Origin: Pseudomonadota bacterium
GTDB taxonomy: Bacteria > Pseudomonadota > Gammaproteobacteria > Burkholderiales > Sulfuriferulaceae
Direction: 5' to 3'
NCBI GenBank assembly: GCA_021795395.1
Contig: JAJYPN010000012.1
Location: forward strand, 1-64,000
DNA: 64,000 bases
Of this stretch, positions 1 to 6,750 are shown piece by piece (positions within the stretch are counted from its first letter, which is position 1; the number at the start of each line of letters is the position of its first letter). The position numbers were made by a program, and so were the translations under genes. The notes beneath the pieces are model-generated. The model ran no database searches and was not told the origin of the DNA. It saw nothing but the letters and a program-made list of their open reading frames with translations.

Positions 1-159
1 GGTCGGAACGAACCTGCCAGTGTCCATTTCAGCTTCGATAGAGCGCGACCAAGCTTCGGCGTCACGTCTGGTTTCGAATGTCTTGATTTGAGTGGGGTAG
101 CCTTTGCGGCGAATACTGGCCTGAAATTGATACGAACCGCGTTTGCTAATTGTAGCCAT
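1..159 (-). CDS. Tyrosine-type site-specific integrase, N-terminal fragment (cut by window edge)
   Basis: The minus strand opens with an ATG at 159, preceded by a GGAG ribosome site, and stays open for 53 codons to the window edge. The visible peptide has the look of the arm-type DNA-binding domain of phage and island integrases: a stretch including YQFQASIRRKGYP, then KTFETRRDAEAW and a helix rich in E and D. That domain normally binds arm sites while the catalytic domain, which is outside this window, carries out strand exchange. The gene points away from the tRNA-Asn at 281-356 and starts about 120 bases past its 3' end, the usual place for an island integrase. No catalytic residues are visible, so activity cannot be judged. 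Confidence 0.8.
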   Translation of the reverse strand, partial: MATISKRGSYQFQASIRRKGYPTQIKTFETRRDAEAWSRSIEAEMDTGRFVPT

Positions 160-205
160 ACTGTGTCTCCAAAAAATAGTGGTTGGGACAAGGTATAGCT
201 ATCAC

Positions 206-226
206 TGCAGCAAAATTGCAGCAAAA
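206..226. repeat. Tandem direct repeat TGCAGCAAAA, two copies
   Basis: TGCAGCAAAA occurs at 206-215 and again at 217-226, an 11-base period. It lies between the integrase start and the tRNA 3' end, where arm-type integrase or excisionase sites are often found. The assignment as a binding site is inference; two short copies could be chance. Confidence 0.35.
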
Positions 227-239
227 ATGATTTTTTGGC

Positions 240-269
240 AAAAAAATAGTTAGCCATTTAAGCTAACTA
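240..269 (-). terminator. Rho-independent terminator of tRNA-Asn
   Basis: Read on the minus strand, an 8-base perfect stem (TAGTTAGC pairing with GCTAACTA, arms at 262-269 and 247-254) with a 7-base loop is followed at once by seven T (240-246). It begins 11 bases after the CCA end of the tRNA. The stem is AT-rich but position and T-run fit. Confidence 0.7.
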
Positions 270-280
270 CTTGATTTTAT

Positions 281-356
281 TGGCTCCCCGACCTGGACTC
301 GAACCAGGGACCTGCGGATTAACAGTCCGTCGCTCTACCGACTGAGCTATCAGGGA
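281..356 (-). tRNA. tRNA-Asn (anticodon GTT)
   Basis: The minus strand folds as a 76-base tRNA with encoded CCA. The acceptor stem pairs TCCCTGA with TCGGGGA, with one G-T pair; the D arm begins AGCTCAGTCGGTAGAGC; the anticodon loop reads CTGTTAATC; and the T arm contains GGTTCGAGTCC. The anticodon is GTT, read as asparagine. Its 3' half faces the integrase fragment at 1-159, so this gene is the likely attachment site of the element to the left. Confidence 0.97.
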
Positions 357-392
357 ATTGCATTGCTGGGTCTGAATCTGCAATGAGGCGAA

Positions 393-421
393 ATTATGTC
401 CATATTCTGCTGCCAAGTCAA
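393..421 (-). promoter_or_regulatory. Sigma-70 promoter of tRNA-Asn
   Basis: On the minus strand TTGACT (416-421) and CATAAT (393-398) are separated by exactly 17 bases, about 37 bases upstream of the mature tRNA 5' end. Both hexamers differ from consensus at one position. Confidence 0.7.
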
Positions 422-614
422 GAATAAGTCGGAATTATCCGTGTCTCGCGAGAGGGATGAGTGAATTTATTGATAACGAATCCCTGTTTTTATTTATTTT
501 TTGTCGCGCTAAGAGAATGATGGTAACTGTGTTTTTTTGTCTGGAGTGACTTGTAATTTCGGTTTTGGCCGCAAGGTATAAGATGTTGAATTCCCAATGC
601 CGAGGAGGCGCAAA

Positions 615-1316
615 ATGGTTTATTTTCGTCAATTATTCGATACTGTCAGCTCGACCTATACTTATTTATTGGGGGAGCGCGAGACCAATACGGCCGTGCT
701 GATCGATCCGGTACGAGGCTACGACGATTTATACAAGCAATTGCTGGTGGATGAGCGTTTCAGTTTGCGTTATTTGCTGGAGACGCATGTGCATGCCGAC
801 CATATTACCGGTGCGTCAGCGTTGCGCGCAGCGACGGGGGCGAAAACCGCGATCAGTAAATTTTGCGGAGCGGTGTGCGCCGATATCCAGTTGCAGGGCG
901 ACGAAGAGTTGAGTTTCGGTAATGAACGCATACGCGTCATTGCAACGCCCGGACATACGCCGGGATCGGTGTCTTATTTATGGCGCGATCGCGTATTTAC
1001 GGGCGATGCCTTGTTGATTGGCGGATGCGGCCGCACCGATTTCCAGGGCGGCGATGCCGGTATGCTGTACGATAGCATTACGCAGAAATTGCTGGCATTG
1101 CCCGATGAAACGTTGATTTACCCGGCGCACGATTATAATCATCGTCACGTTTCCTGCGTTGCGCAGGAGCGTGAGACCAATCCTCGCCTTGCAGGCAAAA
1201 GCCGCGATGAGTTCATCGCGCTCATGAGCGAATTGAATTTGCCTCAACCGCGGCTGCTCGATCTGGCGGTCCCGGCCAACCAGCATTGCGGCGATGAGGC
1301 GACTCATGCAAGCTGA
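615..1316 (+). CDS. ETHE1-like MBL-fold persulfide dioxygenase
   Basis: This 233-residue metallo-beta-lactamase-fold protein matches the ETHE1/persulfide dioxygenase branch. Visible ligand motifs are THVHADH (H58, H60, D62, H63), TPGHTPGS (H114), GDALLIGGCGRTDFQGG (D131) and AHDY (H172); the GRTDFQGG stretch is typical of ETHE1 rather than glyoxalase II. The family oxidises glutathione persulfide to sulfite with a mononuclear iron. Start chosen at ATG 615 because AGGAGG lies just upstream; an in-frame ATG at 597 lacks such a site. It overlaps the next gene by 11 bases and heads a group with a truncated haemoglobin and a rhodanese, which suggests a role in sulfane-sulfur removal. Substrate is inferred from family only. 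Confidence 0.85.
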   Translation: MVYFRQLFDTVSSTYTYLLGERETNTAVLIDPVRGYDDLYKQLLVDERFSLRYLLETHVHADHITGASALRAATGAKTAISKFCGAVCADIQLQGDEELSFGNERIRVIATPGHTPGSVSYLWRDRVFTGDALLIGGCGRTDFQGGDAGMLYDSITQKLLALPDETLIYPAHDYNHRHVSCVAQERETNPRLAGKSRDEFIALMSELNLPQPRLLDLAVPANQHCGDEATHAS

Positions 1317-1704
1317 TCGGCGTGCGGTACCGTATGAACGCATAGGAGGTGCCGAGGCGGTTCGTCGTCTGGTGCGTCGATTTTACGAATTGATGGACGA
1401 ATTGCCGGAAGTGCATCCGGTACGCAAGCTGCATGGCGAGAGCCTGTCGGATTCGGAAGAAAAACTGTTCAAATTTTTATCGGGATGGCTGGGCGGCCCC
1501 CAATTGTTTGTTGAGGAATACGGTCACCCGATGCTGCGTCGCAGGCACATGCCTTTCGACATAGGCAAGGACGAGCGCGACCAATGGATGCGCTGTATGG
1601 ATCAGGCCTTGTCGGAAACCGTAGACGATGATATTTTGCGACTGGAAATATCGACCGCTTTGGTTAAAGTGGCGGATCATATGCGTAACCGCGCGGAAGC
1701 GTAA
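1306..1704 (+). CDS. Group II truncated haemoglobin (trHbO type)
   Basis: A 132-residue protein with the 2-on-2 globin pattern: YERIGGAEAVRRLVRRFYELM at the A-B helices, an FLSGWLGGP segment, then LRRRHMPFDIG with proximal histidine H81, and ERDQWMRCMDQAL with the group-II tryptophan W94. Family members bind oxygen and NO or act in redox protection. The start at 1306 lies inside the end of the preceding dioxygenase gene and has GAGG six bases upstream; an in-frame ATG at 1294 is possible but less well placed. The overlap implies translational coupling with the persulfide dioxygenase. A role in supplying or sensing oxygen for sulfur oxidation is inference. Confidence 0.88.
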   Translation: MQADRRAVPYERIGGAEAVRRLVRRFYELMDELPEVHPVRKLHGESLSDSEEKLFKFLSGWLGGPQLFVEEYGHPMLRRRHMPFDIGKDERDQWMRCMDQALSETVDDDILRLEISTALVKVADHMRNRAEA

Positions 1705-1738
1705 TGTCTTAATAAACTGTTTAATGAGGAATATGACC

Positions 1739-2095
1739 ATGACCACACAAGAATTAGTAGCAGACGCCAAAAGCAGAATCAGGGAACTTGAGCCTGCAGC
1801 CGCCGCACAATCAATCAAAGCCGGTGCGCTGGTGCTCGATGTTCGCGAGCCCACGGAATACGATGGCGGAAAATTGCCCGATGCGATGAATATTCCTCGA
1901 GGCTTGCTCGAATTCAAAATCGCCAGCCATCCGGGACTGGCTGACAGGAATGCTGCCATAGTACTGTATTGCAAGTCGGGTGACCGCTCGGCGCTGGCGA
2001 CCTTGAGCTTGCAGCAATTGGGTTACACCAATGCCCATTCGATACGCGGAGGGTTTGAAGCGTGGGCCGCAAATGGCCAGCCGGTAACGAAGTAA
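1739..2095 (+). CDS. Single-domain rhodanese
   Basis: A 118-residue rhodanese domain with LDVREPTEY, the MNIPRG turn, and the active loop YCKSGDRS holding the catalytic cysteine C78 and arginine R83. Rhodaneses carry sulfane sulfur as a cysteine persulfide. Start chosen at ATG 1739, eight bases after TGAGGA; ATG 1733 is in frame but too close to that site. It follows the haemoglobin gene by 34 bases in the same direction, so the three probably form one transcript. A second rhodanese of the same type with the same NIPRG turn lies at 33166. No signal peptide is seen, so it should be cytoplasmic. Confidence 0.9.
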   Translation: MTTQELVADAKSRIRELEPAAAAQSIKAGALVLDVREPTEYDGGKLPDAMNIPRGLLEFKIASHPGLADRNAAIVLYCKSGDRSALATLSLQQLGYTNAHSIRGGFEAWAANGQPVTK

Positions 2096-2252
2096 TCGGC
2101 ATATTGTTCAGGAAACCGGATTCCTTGTGTTGGCACCGGTAGAATGGCAGCGGCTTCAAGGTGTATAGTGATCTCGGTAATTTTTGCACATTTGCTCCCA
2201 AAACAGGCTTTGCTCTGGTATTCTTGAACGCTATCGGGATTCGGGCGGATTC

Positions 2253-3827
2253 ATGGAGCAAACGGACGTACTCATTATCGGCAGCGGTCTGGCGGCGTTG
2301 ACCACTGCGCTGCATCTGGCAGATACGCTGCGAGTCACGATATTGACCAAAAAGTCCTTGCAGGATTCTTCCAGCGCCTGGGCACAGGGAGGAATCGCCG
2401 CCGTACTGGCTGACGACGATACGATGGAAGCTCATGTCCGGGACACCTTGATCGCCGGTGCAGGTTTGTGCAATGAGGCGGCGGTCCGGTATGTCGTCGA
2501 ACACGGCACGGCTGCCGTGCAATGGCTGGTAGAGATGGGCGTGCCGTTCACGCTCGACATCAGCCACAAAACCGGTTTCCACCTGACCCGCGAGGGCGGA
2601 CACAGTGCACGGCGCATCATTCATGCCGCCGATGCCACCGGCCGGGCAGTGCAGCGTACCCTGTGCGAAAAGATCCGCCAGCATCCCAATATCAGCTTGC
2701 TCGAACATCATATTGCAATCGATCTGATTACGGGCGACAAGCTCGGTTACGGCGACAGTGCCTGTTACGGCTGTTACGCGCTCGACAATGTGAGCGGGCA
2801 GGTCAAGACCTTCGCCGCCGGAAATACGGTGCTGGCCACCGGGGGGGCGAGCAAGGTGTATCTGTATACCACCAACCCCGATGTGGCGACAGGCGATGGC
2901 GTGGCGATGGCGTGGCGTGCCGGATGCCGTGTGGCGAATATGGAATTCGTCCAGTTTCATCCTACCTGTTTATATCATCCTCAAGCCAAATCTTATCTGA
3001 TTTCCGAAGCGGTCAGAGGCGAGGGCGGATTACTGAAACTGCCTGACGGTACGCGCTTCATGCCGGATTACGACGAGCGTGCGGAACTGGCGCCGCGGGA
3101 CGTGGTCGCGCTGGCGATCGATGCCGAAATGAAAAAGCGCGGTCTGGATTGCGTTTTTCTCGATATTTCCCATCAACCCGCCGAATTTATCGTTAGTCAT
3201 TTTCCCAATATTTATCAGCGTTGTATCAATCTGGGCATCGACATTACACGCGAACCCATTCCGGTAGTGCCGGCCGCGCATTATACCTGCGGAGGCGTGA
3301 TTACGGATTTGTCGGCGCGTACCGACCTCGATCGGCTGTATGCGGTTGGCGAGGTGACGTGTACCGGGTTGCACGGTGCCAACCGTCTGGCGAGCAATTC
3401 CCTGCTGGAGTGCATGGTGTTTGCCCGCGCCGCCGCGCGGGATATTCTGGTCAAGCCGGCGATTGCGTATACGAAGATACCGGAATGGGACGAAAGCCGG
3501 GTGATTGATACCGACGAAGAAATCGTGCTGGCGCATAATTGGGATGAGCTGCGCCGTTTCATGTGGGATTACGTTGGTATCGTGCGCACCGACAAACGCT
3601 TGCAGCGCGCGGCTCGGCGCATTGCTTTGCTGGCCGACGAAATCAGCGAATATTACCAGAATTTCCGCGTCAGCAACGATCTGATCGAATTGCGCAATCT
3701 GGTGACGACTGCCGATCTGATCGTACGTTGCGCCACGTTGCGCCATGAAAGTCGCGGCTTGCATATGAGCAGGGATTATCCTCAGACCGATGCCGTCGCG
3801 GTGGATACGATCTTACGCAGGACATAA
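2253..3827 (+). CDS. nadB: L-aspartate oxidase
   Basis: This 524-residue flavoprotein oxidises L-aspartate to iminoaspartate, the first step of de novo NAD synthesis. The FAD site is seen at the N-terminus (LIIGSGLAALTTALHLA), followed by SSSAWAQGGIAAVL, the substrate-side REGGHSARRI, FHPTCLY, EAVRGEGG and the late TGLHGANRLASNSLLEC that separates NadB and related enzymes from other reductases. Length is close to the E. coli enzyme (about 540). ATG 2253 is chosen because the family begins right at the dinucleotide-binding strand and GGGCGGA lies upstream. It stands alone with convergent transcription from 3835; nadA and nadC are not in the window. Confidence 0.95.
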   Translation: MEQTDVLIIGSGLAALTTALHLADTLRVTILTKKSLQDSSSAWAQGGIAAVLADDDTMEAHVRDTLIAGAGLCNEAAVRYVVEHGTAAVQWLVEMGVPFTLDISHKTGFHLTREGGHSARRIIHAADATGRAVQRTLCEKIRQHPNISLLEHHIAIDLITGDKLGYGDSACYGCYALDNVSGQVKTFAAGNTVLATGGASKVYLYTTNPDVATGDGVAMAWRAGCRVANMEFVQFHPTCLYHPQAKSYLISEAVRGEGGLLKLPDGTRFMPDYDERAELAPRDVVALAIDAEMKKRGLDCVFLDISHQPAEFIVSHFPNIYQRCINLGIDITREPIPVVPAAHYTCGGVITDLSARTDLDRLYAVGEVTCTGLHGANRLASNSLLECMVFARAAARDILVKPAIAYTKIPEWDESRVIDTDEEIVLAHNWDELRRFMWDYVGIVRTDKRLQRAARRIALLADEISEYYQNFRVSNDLIELRNLVTTADLIVRCATLRHESRGLHMSRDYPQTDAVAVDTILRRT

Positions 3828-3834
3828 TGCCGCG

Positions 3835-4572
3835 TTATACGTTTATCGGCGCTACGGTTTCTTGCGGACCGAAAATATCCTGATAAGAGGTATAATAACT
3901 AATGAACGCCAGCGGGATCATGACCAGAAACCCGAGCATCAGCGCCAGAGTGGACAGCAACATCAAGCCGAAAGTAATCAGTCCGTAGACCAGAAACGCC
4001 GCAGAATTTTTTAAACCTGCTATTAGGCTCGTTTTCATCGCGGCCAGCGGACTCATGTTGGCGAAAACGATGAGCGCGGGAGCGAACCAGTAAGCCATGA
4101 GCAAGGGCAGCAGCAAGGTCAATCCCACCAGCACAGGCAGTAGGCCGATATTCATCACGTGCGTATCGGCGATGGTTTTCGCGTCAGGGTGACCCGCGGT
4201 CAAGGCGAGTATCAGCGGTTCACCGCCCAGGATGCCGACAATACCGGCAATGATCAACATGCCGGTCAAATAGATGCCGCCGACTGTAATCAATGGTGTG
4301 CCGTGGTTTTTAAAGCCGGCCAGCAAATGCGACATTTCGAGCGGTTCGCCTTTTTTTTGCGCGTCGCAGCCCAAAATCAGTCCGGCTGTCAGTGCCGGGG
4401 CGATAAGCTGGAAAAACAGTGCCCCGATCACCGGGATCATACCGATCACTGCACCGGTCAGCACTATGCCGACGCACAGGGCAATCCACATGAGCGGATT
4501 TGCCTTGAACAGAAGAAAAGCCTGTTTGATCCATAGCCAGCCGTGACCGGCCGAAACAACACGTGCTTTCAT
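3835..4572 (-). CDS. BPSS1780-family multi-pass membrane protein
   Basis: A 245-residue hydrophobic protein with a short start (HGWLWIKQAFLLFKANPLMW) and about six predicted membrane segments, separated by a soluble loop (DAQKKGEPLEMSHLLAGFKN). This arrangement matches the BPSS1780 family of uncharacterised betaproteobacterial inner-membrane proteins. Its start codon overlaps the stop of thrB by four bases (ATGA), so it is translated with thrB. No catalytic motif is seen and I do not assign a function; a partner or transporter role is only a guess from the topology. Confidence 0.8.
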   Translation of the reverse strand: MKARVVSAGHGWLWIKQAFLLFKANPLMWIALCVGIVLTGAVIGMIPVIGALFFQLIAPALTAGLILGCDAQKKGEPLEMSHLLAGFKNHGTPLITVGGIYLTGMLIIAGIVGILGGEPLILALTAGHPDAKTIADTHVMNIGLLPVLVGLTLLLPLLMAYWFAPALIVFANMSPLAAMKTSLIAGLKNSAAFLVYGLITFGLMLLSTLALMLGFLVMIPLAFISYYTSYQDIFGPQETVAPINV

Positions 4573-5525
4573 GAGTAATCCTGATCGATCCAGATTCGTT
4601 GCAATGCGTTGATACGGCTTTGTAAAATCCGCTCCAGATGGGTGGGATCCTTGGCATGCGTCATTTCACCGGGCCGAGGATAATGCAAATCGTAAAGACG
4701 CGATACCCAGAAGCGCAATGCGGCGGCGCGCAGCATCGCCGGCCAAGCCCCGCGTTCGATGGGTAGCAAAGGCCGGATGCTGTGATAAGCGCTCAACAGG
4801 GCTTCTGTGAGCGCGGTATCCAGTTCGCCCGTTGCCGTGGTACACCAGTCGTTTGCCGTGATCGCCAGGTCGTAGAGCCACGCATCGGTGCAGGCAAAAT
4901 AAAAGTCGATCACGCCGGATACGACATTGTCCCTGAATAATACGTTATCGCGAAACAAATCCGCATGAATTATTCCGCGCGGCAGATCCTGCCAGCGATG
5001 CAGCGCCTGGTAGCGGATCTCCGCCTGCAACAAGGCCGCCGATTCCTCGCTCAGGTGGGGAATCAATTCGTGGCTGACAGTTTTCCACCAGTGAGCGCCG
5101 CGCGGATTTTCGTGTGCCACAGGGAAATCCCGGCCGGCCAGATGGATGTTCGCCAGCACGATACCGACGGCTCGGCAATGCGCGACGCTCGGCGCCGTGA
5201 GCGAGCCGCCTTCGAGACGGCTGACGATGCTGGCGGGTTTGCCATTGACTTCATCCAGAAAACTGCCGTGCCGATTGGCGACTGGCTGAGGGCAAGGCAC
5301 TCCGCGTTTTGCCAGATGATCCATCAACTTAAGAAAATAAGGCAACTCCGCCGGACTCAGTTTTTCGAACAGAGTCAATACGTAATCCCCTTCGCTGCTG
5401 GTCAGGAAGTAATTGGTGTTTTCTATGCCGGCCGCGATGCCTTGAAGGGCAACCAGCGTTCCTATGGAATATCGTTCGAGTAAAGCGCGTGCATCGGACT
5501 CGGTGACGCTAGTGAATACAGACAT
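4569..5525 (-). CDS. thrB: Homoserine kinase, choline-kinase fold
   Basis: A 318-residue protein of the ThrB2 type, unrelated to the GHMP-family ThrB of E. coli. It phosphorylates homoserine on the threonine pathway. Seen in the sequence: GIENTNYFLTS near residue 34, the Brenner-type catalytic loop HADLFRDNVLF (H187, D189, N194) and the metal-binding GVIDFYFAC (D207). It is followed with a four-base overlap by the BPSS1780-family gene and lies 92 bases downstream of the DUF2782 gene on the same strand. Confusion with other aminoglycoside-kinase-fold enzymes is possible, but length, motif and this neighbourhood fit thrB. Confidence 0.9.
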   Translation of the reverse strand: MSVFTSVTESDARALLERYSIGTLVALQGIAAGIENTNYFLTSSEGDYVLTLFEKLSPAELPYFLKLMDHLAKRGVPCPQPVANRHGSFLDEVNGKPASIVSRLEGGSLTAPSVAHCRAVGIVLANIHLAGRDFPVAHENPRGAHWWKTVSHELIPHLSEESAALLQAEIRYQALHRWQDLPRGIIHADLFRDNVLFRDNVVSGVIDFYFACTDAWLYDLAITANDWCTTATGELDTALTEALLSAYHSIRPLLPIERGAWPAMLRAAALRFWVSRLYDLHYPRPGEMTHAKDPTHLERILQSRINALQRIWIDQDYS

Positions 5526-5617
5526 AAATAAAGCCCTGCGGCAAGATCGTGATTGCCTTGCCTGTTACGGAAAAGCATGAAAATGGCGGAATCATTGCAT
5601 ACGTATCGATGATGCGA

Positions 5618-5944
5618 TTACCATTGATGGATTACCCACATCGGCGGCTTGACTCCGGGATCGAGGCTGATCTGGCGGCTGAAATGGCCGTCGCCGCGCG
5701 TATCGACCAGATAGTACGGATGACCTTTGAACGGGGTGACCTTGATCATGTAAAGCCGGCCGTGCATACGATATTCTTCCACCTTGCTGGTGCCCTTTTT
5801 CCTGATTGTAATCTGCGGCTCGGAATCGTTGCTCGAGGCGCCGGGCAAGGGTGGTACTGTCGGCAAAGGCTGTAGGTCGCTGGGCTCTCCCGCCAAGCTG
5901 AGTATCGGCAAGCTGAATAAAAAAGCGGCAATATAGGTGCGCAC
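5618..5944 (-). CDS. DUF2782 family secreted protein
   Basis: A 108-residue protein beginning with GTG at 5944, chosen because GAGGAG stands five to six bases upstream and the coding sequence then starts straight into a signal peptide (TYIAAFLFSLPILSLAGE, cleavage probably after SLA). The mature part has a proline-rich stretch, then ITIRKKGTSKVEEYRMHGRLY and HPYYLVDTRGDG, the conserved core of DUF2782. Members are commonly found beside polA and thrB in betaproteobacteria, as here. Function is unknown; the product should be periplasmic. Confidence 0.82.
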   Translation of the reverse strand: MRTYIAAFLFSLPILSLAGEPSDLQPLPTVPPLPGASSNDSEPQITIRKKGTSKVEEYRMHGRLYMIKVTPFKGHPYYLVDTRGDGHFSRQISLDPGVKPPMWVIHQW

Positions 5945-6008
5945 GGGATCTCCTCGATTTTGTAATGGCTGGATTTTAGCAGAGGCTGCAAATCTGCTGC
6001 GATCCATT

Positions 6009-6737
6009 TTATAAATATAGTTGAATTTCGCGATCGTGTGGCGTCGGTTCGAACCCCTGTTTTTCATAATGGTCGAAAATGGCTTGGACCACGTCATCGG
6101 GGTTGTCGATGATTTTGATCAGATTGAGGTCATCGGTGCTGATTACCCCGGCTGTTACCAGAGTATCGCTGAACCAGCTGATCAATCCGCGCCAGAACGG
6201 CTCATTGACCAGAATAATGGGTATGCGTCGCGTTTTGCCGGTCTGCACCAGCGTCAATGCTTCCATCAGTTCGTCCAGCGTGCCGAAACCGCCGGGCATG
6301 ACGACGTAAGCCGACGCAAATTTGACGAACATGACCTTGCGCACAAAGAAATGGGTGAAGCTTTGCGAAATATCCTGGAAAGCGTTGTTATGCTGTTCGT
6401 GCGGCAGTTGGATATTGAGTCCGACGCTGGGGGATTTGCCGAAAAAGGCACCCTTGTTGGCAGCTTCCATGATGCCGGGACCGCCCCCGGAAATGACGGA
6501 AAACCCTGCGTCGGACAATTGGCGGGCAATGCGCTCGGCAAGCAGATAATACGGATGGTCGGGAGGCGTGCGCGCGCTGCCGAAAATACTGACAGCCGGG
6601 CGAATTTCGCTCAGCCGTTCGGTGGCGGACACAAATTCTGACATAATCTCGAACATGCGCCAGGATTCGCGCGCATTGTAGCGGGAATGATTGGCGAGTT
6701 CGGGATCGATCAGATTGGGTAATTTTTGTTTAAACAT
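6009..6737 (-). CDS. LOG-like TIGR00730-family Rossmann protein
   Basis: A 242-residue protein with VSIFGSAR, ISGGGPGIMEAANKGA and the signature PGGFGTLDELMEAL (PGG at 148-150). The family includes Lonely-guy cytokinin-activating phosphoribohydrolases and the PpnN nucleosidases, which hydrolyse nucleoside monophosphates. The extra N-terminal 45 residues (NARESWRMFEIMSEFV) place it with the longer bacterial members rather than the short LOG enzymes. Its start codon lies only 13 bases from that of polA, transcribed the other way. Substrate cannot be told from sequence. Confidence 0.85.
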   Translation of the reverse strand: MFKQKLPNLIDPELANHSRYNARESWRMFEIMSEFVSATERLSEIRPAVSIFGSARTPPDHPYYLLAERIARQLSDAGFSVISGGGPGIMEAANKGAFFGKSPSVGLNIQLPHEQHNNAFQDISQSFTHFFVRKVMFVKFASAYVVMPGGFGTLDELMEALTLVQTGKTRRIPIILVNEPFWRGLISWFSDTLVTAGVISTDDLNLIKIIDNPDDVVQAIFDHYEKQGFEPTPHDREIQLYL

Positions 6738-6750
6738 ATCGAGGTAAGTT

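Noticed and set aside
435-632. A 65-codon minus-strand frame between tRNA-Asn and the dioxygenase gene
   Set aside because: It runs over the promoter region and start of the next gene, has no ribosome site and no known similarity.
2130-2149. Sigma-54 promoter before nadB
   Set aside because: TTGGCACC looks like a -24 element but the following GC lies three bases too far for the -12 element.
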